Origin: Roseiarcus sp963782255
Lineage (GTDB): Bacteria; Pseudomonadota; Alphaproteobacteria; Rhizobiales; Beijerinckiaceae
Direction: 5' to 3'
NCBI GenBank assembly: GCA_963782255.1
Contig: CAWAIS010000001.1
Coordinates: forward strand, 1,736,001 to 1,800,000
DNA: 64,000 bases
The notes beneath the pieces were generated by a model. It saw nothing but the letters and a program-made list of their open reading frames with translations. It did not search any database and had not been told where the DNA came from. Below, piece by piece: positions 42,569 through 50,642 of the stretch (positions are counted from its first letter, which is position 1; each line of letters begins with the position of its first letter). A program made the translations under genes and the position numbers.

Positions 42569-43051
42569 TCACGCGACGTGCTTATTCATCAGGCCCAGGA
42601 TCAGGGCATCGAGGCTGTAGGGTCCGGCGCCCGCCGAGACGACTATGATCAGCATGAAAGCATAAAGCGTCTCCGGTAAATAGAGCCAATCGTCGATGCG
42701 ATCCGCTTCATCGATCGGCTTGTAGAGTTTGATTCGCTGCCGCCCGGAGGTGGCGACGGCGACGAGGATGGTGACAAGCAGGCCAAGCGCGGCGAGTGGC
42801 GCCAAGAGCCCGATAAGGACGGCGCCGCCGGCGGTGAACTCGACCAACGGCACCCACCATTGATTGAAGCCCACTGCTGGAACGCCGAGCGCCTTGAGCT
42901 CATCGACGAATGTACGGTGGCGCTCTGCGTTGAACAGCTTGTGATATCCCGACAGCATGAAGAATGCCCCAACCGCGATCCGGCTCAGGGTGATTGCGAG
43001 GTCGGTCCACCCAACACCAAGGAACAGTAAATCCATCATGGTCCATCTCAT
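42569..43051 (-). CDS. DoxX family membrane protein
   Basis: 160 residues with four hydrophobic helices. TLSRIAVGAFFMLSGYHKLFNAE is the DoxX opening helix (R...G..F...G..KL), followed by VPLVEFTAGGAVLIGLLAPLAAL and a fourth helix AFMLIIVVSAGAGPYSLD. DoxX proteins are small quinone- or sulfide-associated membrane proteins linked to redox stress; the exact role is unknown. Start M1, or the ATG at residue 5. It is the last gene of a minus-strand series VOC-DoxX-VOC-DoxX. Confidence 0.87.
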   Translation of the reverse strand: MRWTMMDLLFLGVGWTDLAITLSRIAVGAFFMLSGYHKLFNAERHRTFVDELKALGVPAVGFNQWWVPLVEFTAGGAVLIGLLAPLAALGLLVTILVAVATSGRQRIKLYKPIDEADRIDDWLYLPETLYAFMLIIVVSAGAGPYSLDALILGLMNKHVA

Positions 43052-43259
43052 TCGATGTCTCCTTCGATGTATTCGGGACCGATCTAAATGCGGCCTGCCC
43101 TCGCTGGTGCGTTTGAACCATCGCCGTCCTCCTTATCTGGACGTTTTGGTCGGCCTGACCGAAAACTCTGTGGTTGCCAGCAGCGTGCACGTGGATGGCA
43201 ACGCTGCCCCTAAACGTGTTCACCGAGAGTTTGGACGGCGGCCAATGAGGATCCCTCCT

Positions 43260-43850
43260 CCGGAACCTCACGTCACCGGAGTGTACGCGGTCACCACAGA
43301 TGCTTTCAGCCGTAAGCGAAACCCGGCTTGCTTTGCCCAACTTCTATAATATAACCATCAGGATCGCGAATGTAGCAGCGCGTCTCGCCGTACTTGTCCT
43401 TTGGCTCTGTGATAAACTCCGCTCCTCGACTTCGCCACAGTTCATAGCACGCTTGAATATCTGCAACGCGGATATTCATAAAGCTGCTCATTGAATCGGG
43501 GTCGGCGGGGACGCTGAGCGTTACCGATGGTTTGTCGGGTGTCGGACCGCCCCCGACGTTGACAAGGAGCCACGTGTTCGCGATCTGGATGTACCCTGGC
43601 GCGCCGCTGCTGTCGCCTCTGCTCAGAATGCGACCTCCGAAGACCGTTTCGTAAAATCGAGCCGATCGTTCGATGTCGGCGACGGTAAGAAAGTGTGCGA
43701 CGGTAAATCCATCCTTCGGCGGCATCTCATAGATTTTCTGATCGACTTGTACTTGGTTCGTAGACGACTCCAATCCTGACATGGTATTCCTCCATTCGTC
43801 GGAATACGTCCGCCACCGTGCGTTAGCAATGAACTGAGACGCTATTGAGG
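43260..43850 (-). repeat. Duplicated 0.6 kb block containing a VOC gene, copy 1
   Basis: The block from about 43260 to 43850 is nearly identical to 44312-44920, covering the whole VOC gene plus about 45 bp of 3' flank and 70 bp of 5' flank. Differences are mostly single substitutions, plus a 20 bp insertion in copy 2 (CGTGTGTTATGCCC at about 44361). The two blocks are in direct orientation about 1.06 kb apart and enclose an unrelated DoxX gene. Confidence 0.9.
43306..43782 (-). CDS. VOC/glyoxalase superfamily protein, copy 1
   Basis: 158 residues. Two beta-alpha-beta-beta-beta modules: AHFLTVADIERSARFYETVFGG (the opening VOC motif with the first metal-position His) and FMNIRVADIQACYELWRSRG, ending CYIRDPDGYIIEVGQSKPG with the closing metal-binding Glu (IIEV). 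Metal-dependent lyase, dioxygenase or resistance functions are possible; no substrate can be assigned. About 90 percent identical to the product of 44376-44831, so a recent duplicate. Between the two lies a DoxX gene. Confidence 0.88.
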   Translation of the reverse strand: MSGLESSTNQVQVDQKIYEMPPKDGFTVAHFLTVADIERSARFYETVFGGRILSRGDSSGAPGYIQIANTWLLVNVGGGPTPDKPSVTLSVPADPDSMSSFMNIRVADIQACYELWRSRGAEFITEPKDKYGETRCYIRDPDGYIIEVGQSKPGFAYG

Positions 43851-43863
43851 CGAAGATACAACG

Positions 43864-44283
43864 TCAAGTTACGGCGATGCCAGACAATACATCGATCGAA
43901 TATTTGCCAGCACCAGTAATGTACAACAGCCAGAAGCCTCCCATTATGCTGAGGTTTTTGTAAAAGCCCTCCATGCTGGCGAGATGATCCGCGCCTGTAA
44001 TTGTCCAATAGCGATGCTCAACAAGCGAAGTTCCCAGCGTGTACAAAGCCAATAGTACGGCCGAAGGACGTGTGAACGCGCCAACAGCGACCGCGAACGC
44101 AACCGGAAGCTCCATGAAGATCGCTAAGGCAGCGGCCAGTACCGGCGCCGGAACGCCATCCTGCACCATCTGACGTACCGTGCCCGAATAGTCCCTCAGC
44201 TTTCTCCAGCCGAAGATCAGAAACAGTGTCGCGAGAAAAAGACGCGCCGCGAGAATGACCCCATCGTCGATGTCGTTTATCAT
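43864..44283 (-). CDS. DoxX family membrane protein, second type
   Basis: 139 residues, four hydrophobic helices. Opens with ILAARLFLATLFLIFGWRKLRDY, the DoxX-type helix ending in a KL pair; then MELPVAFAVAVGAFTRPSAVLLALYTLG and YKNLSIMGGFWLLYITGAGKYSID, the latter (FyKNLaiiGGfl) being characteristic of the YphA/DoxX subgroup. It is only distantly related to the DoxX protein at 42569, so it was not part of the VOC duplication. It lies between the two VOC copies on the same strand and may be cotranscribed with them. Confidence 0.86.
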   Translation of the reverse strand: MINDIDDGVILAARLFLATLFLIFGWRKLRDYSGTVRQMVQDGVPAPVLAAALAIFMELPVAFAVAVGAFTRPSAVLLALYTLGTSLVEHRYWTITGADHLASMEGFYKNLSIMGGFWLLYITGAGKYSIDVLSGIAVT

Positions 44284-44311
44284 AACGCTACCGTCGCTCC
44301 CGTGACTTCCG

Positions 44312-44920
44312 TTTGGAGCCTCACGTCGCCGGAGTGTACGCGGTCCACCACAGATGCTTTCGTGTGTTATGCCCTTCAGCCGTAAGCGAAGCCCGGCTTG
44401 CTTTGCCCAACTTCTATAATATAACCATCAGGATCGCGAATGTAGCAGCACTTATCACCGTATTTGTCCTTTGGCTCTGTGATAAACTGGGCTCCTCGAT
44501 TGCGCCATAGTTCATAGCACGCTTGAATATCTGCAACGCGGATATTCATAAAGCTGCTGACTGAATCCGGGTCGGCCGGGACGCTGAGCGTTACCGATGG
44601 TTTGTCGGGTGTCGGACCGCCCCCGACGTTGACAATGAGCCACGTGTTCGCGATCTGGATGTACCCCGGCGCGCCGCTGCTGTCGCCTCTGCTCAGAATG
44701 CGACCTCCGAAGACCGTTTCGTAAAATCGAGCCGATCGCTCGATGTCGGCGACGGTGAGAAAGAATGCCACGGTAAACCCATCCTGCGGCGGCATCTGAT
44801 AGCTTTTCTGCTCGACTTGTACTTGGTTCATAGACAACTCCAATTCGGATATGGTATTTCTCCGTTCGCCAGAATACGTCGGGCGGTGTGCTTTCGCAAT
44901 GAACTGTGACTTATAGCTAA
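44312..44920 (-). repeat. Duplicated 0.6 kb block containing a VOC gene, copy 2
   Basis: Direct-repeat partner of 43260-43850. Its upstream edge shows more divergence (from about 44870 on), and the start codon context differs: the ATG used by copy 1 is ATA here. Confidence 0.9.
44376..44831 (-). CDS. VOC/glyoxalase superfamily protein, copy 2
   Basis: 151 residues from ATG 44831 (MNQVQVEQKSYQMPPQDG); a TTG at 44843 would add four residues, while the ATG used by copy 1 is mutated to ATA. Same two-module VOC architecture, with FFLTVADIERSARFYETVFGG replacing AHFLTV: the first His of the metal-site triad in copy 1 (AHF) is Phe here (AFF), so metal binding may differ between the copies. The closing IIEV Glu is kept. 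Function unknown. Confidence 0.86.
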   Translation of the reverse strand: MNQVQVEQKSYQMPPQDGFTVAFFLTVADIERSARFYETVFGGRILSRGDSSGAPGYIQIANTWLIVNVGGGPTPDKPSVTLSVPADPDSVSSFMNIRVADIQACYELWRNRGAQFITEPKDKYGDKCCYIRDPDGYIIEVGQSKPGFAYG

Positions 44921-45291
44921 AAACACAAAGCCCACCGAGAGAAGACCCGTCCGCAGGTTATGCAGCGGCCAGCCTCGGACAAAGGAGTGTGAGCACGGCG
45001 ACCCCCCGATACGCTTCGCTATACGAAGATCCCTCTTAACAATGGATCCGGCGCGATCCCCGCCGTCCGGTTTGGCACGCTCATACCCGATCTTCTCGCG
45101 ACCAAACAAGCTACTGATCCACCACCCGCCCGGCCGAGAACTTGACATTTAAATCGCCGCCCTGTGTCATTCTGACGGCGTCGCGTCAGGCCGAAGAGCC
45201 AATCGAGCGCGGTAACGAAAAGGGGCGTCCTCAGCTTCGCCTGATTCGCTCGTGAAATTGCCGAAAACGTGCGCGAAAGGACGAGGGCAGG
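44921..45291. other. Intergenic stretch upstream of ctaB
   Basis: About 370 bp between the VOC duplication and ctaB with no recognisable gene, RNA or strong hairpin. A GAGGGCAGG ribosome site lies directly before the GTG start of ctaB. A promoter for ctaB is expected here, but no consensus pair was found. Confidence 0.4.
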
Positions 45292-46236
45292 GTGACGGTT
45301 CGCGTGGAAAGAGTTGCGCGCAGAGGCTATGAGCGGAGCGCGGCGCGCGAGCGTCCGCGCGGAGGCGTGGTCGACCACCTCGTTCTCTTAAAACCGCGGG
45401 TCATGTCGCTCGTCGTCTTCACCGGGGCGGTCGGCTTTGCGCTGGCGCCGGGACGCATCGACTGGCTGAGGCTCGTCGCGACGCTCTCGGCGATGGCGGC
45501 GGGGGCGGGGGCGTGCGGCGCCCTCAACATGTGGTGGGACGCCGACATCGACGCCAATATGGCGCGCACCGCAATGCGCCCGATCCCGCGCGGCGCCGTG
45601 CCGCCGCGTCAGGCGCTGGCGATCGGGGCGCTTTTGTCGTTCGTCTCGGTCGCGGCTCTCGGGCTTCAGGTCAACTGGCTCGCGGCCTTCCTGCTCGCGC
45701 TCACGATCGCGATCTACATCCCGCTCTACACGATGGTCTTGAAGCGCCGGACGCCGCAGAACATCGTCATCGGCGGCGCGGCGGGCGCGCTTCCGCCGGT
45801 GATCGGCTGGGCGGCTGCGACCGGCGGGCTCACCGCCGGCCCGATCGCCCTGTTTTTGCTGATATTCCTGTGGACGCCGCCGCATTTCTGGGCGCTCGCG
45901 CTCTGCCGCAGCGGCGACTATAAGCGGGTCGGCGTGCCGATGCTGCCCAATGTCGTGGGTCCCGTCCGGACCTGCCGGCAGATCGTGATCTACGCCCTCC
46001 TGCTCGTGCCTGCGTCGCTTGGGCCGCTCGCCATTCCCGGCGTCGGCGTCTTCTACGCAGTCGTCGCGAGCGCCTGCGACGCCGTCCTCCTATGGCGCGC
46101 CCTCGCGCTCTATCGCCTGCGCGAGGCTGAGGAATCGCCGCGGCGCAAGGCGGCGATGGCGCTGTTCGGCTACTCGATCCTCTACATGTTCCTCTTGTTC
46201 GCGGCCTTGCTGGCGGAGGTCCTGCTCAGAACATGA
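45292..46236 (+). CDS. ctaB: Protoheme IX farnesyltransferase (heme O synthase)
   Basis: 314 residues from GTG 45292. UbiA-type prenyltransferase that attaches farnesyl to heme b, making heme O for cytochrome oxidases. Nine hydrophobic helices. The first Asp-rich motif is NMWWDADIDANMARTAMRPIPRG near residues 81-103 (DxxxD), and the second region is LYTMVLKRRTPQNIVIGGAAGALPPVIGW. LWTPPHFWALAL near 196 is the CtaB signature. It heads a plus-strand group with a small membrane gene, DUF420 and an oxidase-like gene, all linked to terminal oxidase assembly. Confidence 0.96.
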   Translation: MTVRVERVARRGYERSAARERPRGGVVDHLVLLKPRVMSLVVFTGAVGFALAPGRIDWLRLVATLSAMAAGAGACGALNMWWDADIDANMARTAMRPIPRGAVPPRQALAIGALLSFVSVAALGLQVNWLAAFLLALTIAIYIPLYTMVLKRRTPQNIVIGGAAGALPPVIGWAAATGGLTAGPIALFLLIFLWTPPHFWALALCRSGDYKRVGVPMLPNVVGPVRTCRQIVIYALLLVPASLGPLAIPGVGVFYAVVASACDAVLLWRALALYRLREAEESPRRKAAMALFGYSILYMFLLFAALLAEVLLRT

Positions 46237-46297
46237 TTTAGGGCCCGCCACGATGCGGCCACGAAATCAGGCTTGTGGTCGAAGGTCGGCCCGCTCT

Positions 46298-46327
46298 TAT
46301 AATAAAGAGGGCGCTCGGCTTGCGCCC
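46298..46327 (+). promoter_or_regulatory. TATAAT box and GC hairpin before the 47-residue gene
   Basis: A perfect TATAAT at 46298-46303 is followed by a hairpin GGGCGC-TCGGCTT-GCGCCC (46309-46327). The best -35-like sequence (TTGTGG at 46273) is 19 bp upstream. It may be an internal promoter for the downstream genes, or the hairpin may attenuate readthrough from ctaB. There is no T run after the stem. Confidence 0.3.
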
Positions 46328-46348
46328 CCGACAACAATCAACTGAAAA

Positions 46349-46492
46349 ATGATCTCGATGAAGAAGCCCGCCGCTCCGGACAAGGACAATTCGCGCAAGC
46401 GAGCCAACTGGATGCTTTTCGCGCTCCTCGCGGCGCTCGCGATTTTCATGTATGCGAGCATCTGGGTCAAAATCGCCCACTTCGGATTCTGA
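46349..46492 (+). CDS. Small single-helix membrane protein linked to oxidase assembly
   Basis: 47 residues, too short to be found by length alone. A basic polar N-terminus (MISMKKPAAPDKDNSRKRAN) precedes one membrane helix WMLFALLAALAIFMYASIW and a short tail ending HFGF. Its position directly after ctaB and 6 bp before a DUF420 gene matches the small CoxF-like gene that often follows ctaB in Hyphomicrobiales. An internal ATG at 46358 is an alternative start. Coding is supported by composition and synteny, not by a recognised motif. Confidence 0.6.
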   Translation: MISMKKPAAPDKDNSRKRANWMLFALLAALAIFMYASIWVKIAHFGF

Positions 46493-46498
46493 TCCGCC

Positions 46499-46933
46499 AT
46501 GATCCCCATTCATGATCTGCCGCACCTGCTCGCCGTCATCAACGCGGCGACCATTGTCGTGCTCCTCATCGCCTATAGCCGCATCCGCGCGAAAGACCGC
46601 GAAGGGCATCGGCGCACGATGATGGTCGCGATCGGCCTCGGCGTCGCGTTCCTTACGGTCTATCTGATCTACCATGCGTCCGCGGGCTTAGCGAAATTCG
46701 GCGGCTATGGTCCCATCCGGCCGATCTATTTCACGCTGCTCGCGATCCACGTCGTCATGGCGTTTGTCGTCGCGGTCCTCGTGCCGCTTACGTTCTTCAA
46801 CGCGATGAAGGGGCGCTTCGCCACGCATCGCCGGCTTGCGCGGGTGACCTTGCCGGCGTGGCTGTTCGTCGCCGCGTCCGGGCTCGTGGTTTACGTCATG
46901 GCTATCGACCTTTATCCGCTCGCGGGGAGCTGA
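46499..46933 (+). CDS. DUF420 membrane protein (CtaM-like)
   Basis: 144 residues, four hydrophobic helices. HDLPHLLAVINAATIVVLLIAY, DREGHRRTMMVAIGLGVAFL, YFTLLAIHVVMAFVVAVLVPLTF and FATHRRLARVTLPAWLFVAASGLVVYVM follow the DUF420 pattern, including His in GHRRTM and THRRLAR. In Staphylococcus the DUF420 protein CtaM is needed for maturation of aa3-type oxidase, and the ctaB context here supports a similar role. It is 6 bp after the 47-residue gene and 7 bp before the oxidase-like gene. Confidence 0.88.
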   Translation: MIPIHDLPHLLAVINAATIVVLLIAYSRIRAKDREGHRRTMMVAIGLGVAFLTVYLIYHASAGLAKFGGYGPIRPIYFTLLAIHVVMAFVVAVLVPLTFFNAMKGRFATHRRLARVTLPAWLFVAASGLVVYVMAIDLYPLAGS

Positions 46934-46940
46934 TCCCGCC

Positions 46941-48341
46941 ATGGGCGAGGCGGCGCAATCGGCAACTTCCGCGAGGCCCGGCTTCGGCGACGCGGGCGTC
47001 GCGAGCGCGGTCAGGCGCGAGATCCTGACCTGGGCCTGGCTTGCGGTCGGGGCGCTCGCGGTCGCTGGCGTGTTCGCGCTTCTGCTCGCGCTCTCGCGCA
47101 TTCCGGGCATGGACGAGGCGCCGTTCTGGCCGCTCGAATTCTTCTACAAGGGCCTCGTGATCCACGTCGTGTTCTCGCTGGTGATCTGGCTCCTCGGCAT
47201 ATTCGCGTTCCTGGTTTCGGTCGCGACGCTCGAGGCGCGCGGCGAGGCGATGCGCGCCGCGCCCTTAGGGCGGATTGGGCAGGGCCTCGTCATCTGCGCT
47301 TTCCCGTGTCTGTTCGTCCCCGCTTTCCTGAATGCGAGCCAGCCGGAGCTCACCAACTACGTCCCCCTGATCCGGCATCCTGTTCACGATCTTGGGCTCG
47401 TCTTCCTAGCGCTCGGCGTGCTTTCGCCGGTCGCGCGCATCGGCCTCAACCTTGGCGGCGGGAAGCGGCCGCCGCTCATGTTCGCGATGTCGGTCGCGGG
47501 CCTGATCTACGTGGTGGCGCTCGCCCTGTTCGCGATCGCCTTCGGCCTTCTCGCGCGCCGGGTCGCCTTTGCGCCGTCGCACGATCAGCTCCTATGGGGC
47601 GGGGGCCATGTCTTGCAGTTCGTCTATGCGATCCTGCTCATCGTCAACTGGCGCATCCTCGCGCGGCGCAGTCTCGGCGAGGCCGCGGTCCCCGAGGGCG
47701 CATTCCGCGTGAGCGTCGGCATCGTTGGCGCTCTGGCGCTTGCGGCGCCGTTCTTCTACGCAATCTTCGCCCCGTTTTCCGAAGAGCAGCGGCAGGCGTT
47801 CCGCTTTCTGCAATTCGGCCTTTCCGCGCCGACGCTCGCGTTCGCGATCCCGCTCGTCCGCAACATGAGGGGTGAGAGGCTTCCGTGGCGCGATCCGGCG
47901 TTCTTTGCGCTCGCGATGTCGCTCGCCCTGTTCGCGCTCGGCGGTGTGATGGGTTTCCTCATCACTGGGTCCGACACCCGCACGCCCGCTCATTACCACG
48001 CCGTCATCACGGCCGTCAGCGTGTCGAGCGCGGGCATGCTTCTCACGTTCGGACTGGACAAAGTTGGACGAAAGCCCGCGCCGGCCGGCGTCGCGCGCAT
48101 GGCTTTCGCGCTCTACGGCGGCGGGCAGTTCGTCGCGTCGATCGCCATGTTCGTGGCGGGCGGCTACGGCGCCCTGCGCAAGACGCCGGATGGCGTCAGC
48201 TCGCTCGACGCCGTCGCCGCCGCCGGCATGGCGGTGCACGGGATCGCCTCGATCTTTACGATTCTCGGCGGCGCGGCCTTCGTCATCGTAGCGATCCGGG
48301 CGCTGATGCGGCCCACACAGACCATGCGCGCGAGTCCATGA
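46941..48341 (+). CDS. Divergent heme-copper oxidase subunit I-like membrane protein
   Basis: 466 residues, about 12 hydrophobic helices. Candidate counterparts of oxidase ligands: His75 in GLVIHVVFSLVIW (low-spin heme position), His223 in LLWGGGHVLQF (helix VI WxxGH) and His351/His353 in PAHYHAVIT (helix X HxH). The helix VII His-His pair that completes the CuB site is absent; the equivalent region reads AAPFFYAIFAPF. No subunit II or III gene is nearby. It may be a heme protein derived from an oxidase, for example in assembly or sensing, rather than an oxygen reductase. It overlaps the tlpA-like gene by 4 bp (ATGA). Confidence 0.72.
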   Translation: MGEAAQSATSARPGFGDAGVASAVRREILTWAWLAVGALAVAGVFALLLALSRIPGMDEAPFWPLEFFYKGLVIHVVFSLVIWLLGIFAFLVSVATLEARGEAMRAAPLGRIGQGLVICAFPCLFVPAFLNASQPELTNYVPLIRHPVHDLGLVFLALGVLSPVARIGLNLGGGKRPPLMFAMSVAGLIYVVALALFAIAFGLLARRVAFAPSHDQLLWGGGHVLQFVYAILLIVNWRILARRSLGEAAVPEGAFRVSVGIVGALALAAPFFYAIFAPFSEEQRQAFRFLQFGLSAPTLAFAIPLVRNMRGERLPWRDPAFFALAMSLALFALGGVMGFLITGSDTRTPAHYHAVITAVSVSSAGMLLTFGLDKVGRKPAPAGVARMAFALYGGGQFVASIAMFVAGGYGALRKTPDGVSSLDAVAAAGMAVHGIASIFTILGGAAFVIVAIRALMRPTQTMRASP

Positions 48342-48946
48342 GCGCCGCTCAGCCGGCGGCGAAAGCGTCCGGGCGGCTGGGGCTCGTCGTCCTCATGGTC
48401 GCAGGCCTCGCCGCGATGGCGGCGCTTCGCGTGGCGGCTCCGGAGCCGACCGCCGACATGGTCGAGCTCGCTGGCCAGGCGCCGGCGAAGCTCGCGCCCT
48501 TCGTCGACGCGAACGGCGCGGAAGTTAAGGTCGAGGCGTTTCGCGGCAAAATCCTGATCCTCAACTTATGGGCGCCGTGGTGCGTCCCGTGCCTCAAGGA
48601 AATGCCCTCGCTCGATCGGCTGGCGGCGCGTTTGCCTGAAAACCAATTCGCCATCGCGGCCGTGACCAACGACGCCGTCGGCGACACGTCCTCGAAGCGC
48701 ATGTTCGACAAGATGGGGCTCAGCCACCTCAAGCTCTACCTCGATCCGACGGGCGAGTTGGCGCCGGAGATCGGCGCGCGCGGCTTTCCGACGACCCTGA
48801 TCCTGGGCCCGGACGGCGCCCCCCTCGCCCGTTTCGAGGGCGCCGCGAACTGGGACAGTGACGCGATGGTCGCGAAGCTCGACAAGCTGGCGGCGCGCCC
48901 GTTCAGTGCACCGGCGCCTCGGCCGCCGGCCTCTGCGTCCGATTGA
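48338..48946 (+). CDS. tlpA: TlpA-like membrane-anchored thioredoxin
   Basis: 202 residues. One N-terminal membrane helix (LGLVVLMVAGLAAMAALRV) followed by a periplasmic thioredoxin fold with the active site WAPWCVPCLKEMPSL near residue 88 and the cis-Pro in GARGFPTTLIL near 153. TlpA of Bradyrhizobium reduces the copper-binding ScoI and CoxB during cytochrome oxidase assembly; translational coupling to the oxidase-like gene fits that role. The last 44 bp overlap the convergent anti-sigma gene. Confidence 0.9.
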   Translation: MSAAQPAAKASGRLGLVVLMVAGLAAMAALRVAAPEPTADMVELAGQAPAKLAPFVDANGAEVKVEAFRGKILILNLWAPWCVPCLKEMPSLDRLAARLPENQFAIAAVTNDAVGDTSSKRMFDKMGLSHLKLYLDPTGELAPEIGARGFPTTLILGPDGAPLARFEGAANWDSDAMVAKLDKLAARPFSAPAPRPPASASD

Positions 48947-49715
48947 ACGCCGCGACGAAATCCGCGAGCGTCTTTTCATCCATGTCGGAGACGGCGACGT
49001 AGCTCAAGTTCGCGTCGGACCACCGCGCGACGTGATAGCCGTCGATCGTCTCGATTCCGCCGCTTGCGCGCGCGCCCTTCACGTCGTGCGGCAGCTCGGT
49101 GACGGCAACGAGGTGCTCGTTGTGACGATAGACGAGGGTCGGGGCCGGAATCCTGTCGACGACAGAGACGCGCCCGCCGGCGAGCGGAAAACCCTGGCTT
49201 GCCAGATCGACGATGTCGGCGCTGACCGTCGTGCGGCCGGCGAGCCAGGGCTTCACCGTATGCCGGTCGGAGGAGGCGACGTCGAACGGCTGGCCGGCGA
49301 TCTCCGCCCGGGCATAGTCCGAGACGAGGCTTTGCGTGACGCTTTGCGAGGCGCTTTGCATCTTGAGCGACATCAGTCCCGCGCCGACGGCGAAGCCGAG
49401 GACGGCGAACGAGGCGGCCAGGGCAAAAGCACGCCTCCCGCTCCACGCCGGGCGCCGGACCGGCGCGAAGGTCGCAACAGAGGGGGACGCGGGCGCCGTC
49501 AGCATGGCGATACGGTCGGCCAAAGCCTTCGGGGCGGCCTCGCGCGGGGCCGCGCGGCGGGTCGCGTCGCGCAAAGCTTCGAGCCGGCGGTATTCGGCCG
49601 CCAGCGCTGGGTCGGCGGCGAGATCGCGTTCAAATTCCACCGCGCTCATCGGGTCGAGCTCGCCGTCGAGGGCGGCGTTCAGTCGCAAGATGCGGTTCTC
49701 GGGATCGTCGGTCAT
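48903..49715 (-). CDS. Membrane anti-sigma factor
   Basis: 270 residues. N-terminal cytosolic domain ILRLNAALDGELDPMSAVEFERDL with the anti-sigma helix pattern but no zinc HxxxCxxC, a single membrane helix (RRAFALAASFAVLGFAVGAGLM around 90-112), and a periplasmic domain of about 150 residues with short strands (FPLAGGRVSVVDRIPAPTLVYRH, VARWSDANLSYVAVSDMDEK). This is the common layout of transmembrane ECF regulators. It overlaps the sigma gene by 4 bp. Its 3' end overlaps the convergent thioredoxin gene. Confidence 0.86.
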   Translation of the reverse strand: MTDDPENRILRLNAALDGELDPMSAVEFERDLAADPALAAEYRRLEALRDATRRAAPREAAPKALADRIAMLTAPASPSVATFAPVRRPAWSGRRAFALAASFAVLGFAVGAGLMSLKMQSASQSVTQSLVSDYARAEIAGQPFDVASSDRHTVKPWLAGRTTVSADIVDLASQGFPLAGGRVSVVDRIPAPTLVYRHNEHLVAVTELPHDVKGARASGGIETIDGYHVARWSDANLSYVAVSDMDEKTLADFVAAFNRTQRPAAEAPVH

Positions 49716-50254
49716 GGCTTGGCCTTTACGGTCCTCGCGAGCGCGCCGCGGGCGCGGGCGAGGCGCGACATGACGGTGCCGATCGGCGCGCCCGTCGCCT
49801 CGGCGATGTCGCGGTAGGACAGCCCGTTGATGTCGCGCATGACGAGCGCCTCGCGGAGCGGGGTCGGCAGCGCGGCGATCGCCCGCCTGAGGCCCTCGCC
49901 GTCCTGGAGCGCGATCAGGGTCTGTTCAGGATCGGGCGCGGCTTCATGCAAGCGCGGATCGAGCGCGTCGAGATCGGCCGAATCGCCGGCATAGGCAAGG
50001 TCGCTCGGACGGTTCTTCGCCATCCAGGACATTGCGGCGTTGCGCACGATCATGAGAAACCACGGCCGCGGCCGTTCGACAGCCGTCGTATCCAGCGTTT
50101 TAAGCGCGCGCATCGCCGCTTCCTGCACGATGTCCTCGGCGTCCGCGCCGTTGCGGGAGAGCCATTTGGCGAGCGTATAGGCGTCGTCGAGCAGCGGCGG
50201 CACGATTTCGCGAAAGCGTTGTTGAGCGAGGGGTCCGACCGGAGGCGCCGTCAC
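49712..50254 (-). CDS. ECF RNA polymerase sigma factor
   Basis: 180 residues. Region 2: LLDDAYTLAKWLSRNGADAEDIVQEAAMRAL, then RPWFLMIVRNAAMSW. Region 4: AIAALPTPLREALVMRDINGLSYRDIAEATGAPIGTVMSRLARARGAL, a clear sigma-70 region 4 helix-turn-helix. ECF class because region 3 is missing. It lies 13 bp after the cytochrome gene and overlaps the anti-sigma gene, so the four genes form one operon, probably autoregulated from the GGGAATAAA-type site upstream of the phosphoesterase gene. Confidence 0.94.
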   Translation of the reverse strand: MTAPPVGPLAQQRFREIVPPLLDDAYTLAKWLSRNGADAEDIVQEAAMRALKTLDTTAVERPRPWFLMIVRNAAMSWMAKNRPSDLAYAGDSADLDALDPRLHEAAPDPEQTLIALQDGEGLRRAIAALPTPLREALVMRDINGLSYRDIAEATGAPIGTVMSRLARARGALARTVKAKP

Positions 50255-50267
50255 CGGAACATCAAGC

Positions 50268-50633
50268 CTATTTCGCCCGCTCCTTGAGGAATGCGATCAC
50301 GTCGGCGCGGTCCTGCGGATTCGGGAGATGAAAGAACATTTTGGCGCCGGGAACGAAGGCCTGAGGGTCGGTCAGCCACTTGTCGAGCGTCTCCTCGTTC
50401 CAGACGATATTGGAGGATTTGAGCGCGTCGGAATAGGCGTAGTCGGGCAGCGAGCCCGCCTTGCGGCCAAAAACGCCGCGATGGCGAGGGCCGACATCGT
50501 TCTTATCGAGCGAGTGGCAGTCCGTGCAGGCCTCGTAGATGTGCTCGCCGCGGTCGGGATCGCCGGCGAGACCGCCAGCGAAGGCGGGGCCGGCCGCGAG
50601 GAACGCCGCCAGCGTGGCAATGGCGCCCTTCAT
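50268..50633 (-). CDS. Class I cytochrome c (cytochrome c2/c550-like)
   Basis: 121 residues. Signal peptide MKGAIATLAAFLAAGPAFA. One heme site CTDCH near residues 36-40, followed by VGPRHRGVFGRKAG, the Pro-rich c2-type loop, and a candidate axial Met in PGAKMFFHL near 98; C-terminal helix DRADVIAFLKE. A soluble periplasmic electron carrier. Sitting between a phosphoesterase and an ECF sigma factor is unusual for a respiratory cytochrome, so it may take part in the stress response governed by that sigma factor. Confidence 0.92.
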   Translation of the reverse strand: MKGAIATLAAFLAAGPAFAGGLAGDPDRGEHIYEACTDCHSLDKNDVGPRHRGVFGRKAGSLPDYAYSDALKSSNIVWNEETLDKWLTDPQAFVPGAKMFFHLPNPQDRADVIAFLKERAK

Positions 50634-50642
50634 CTCCGGGCC

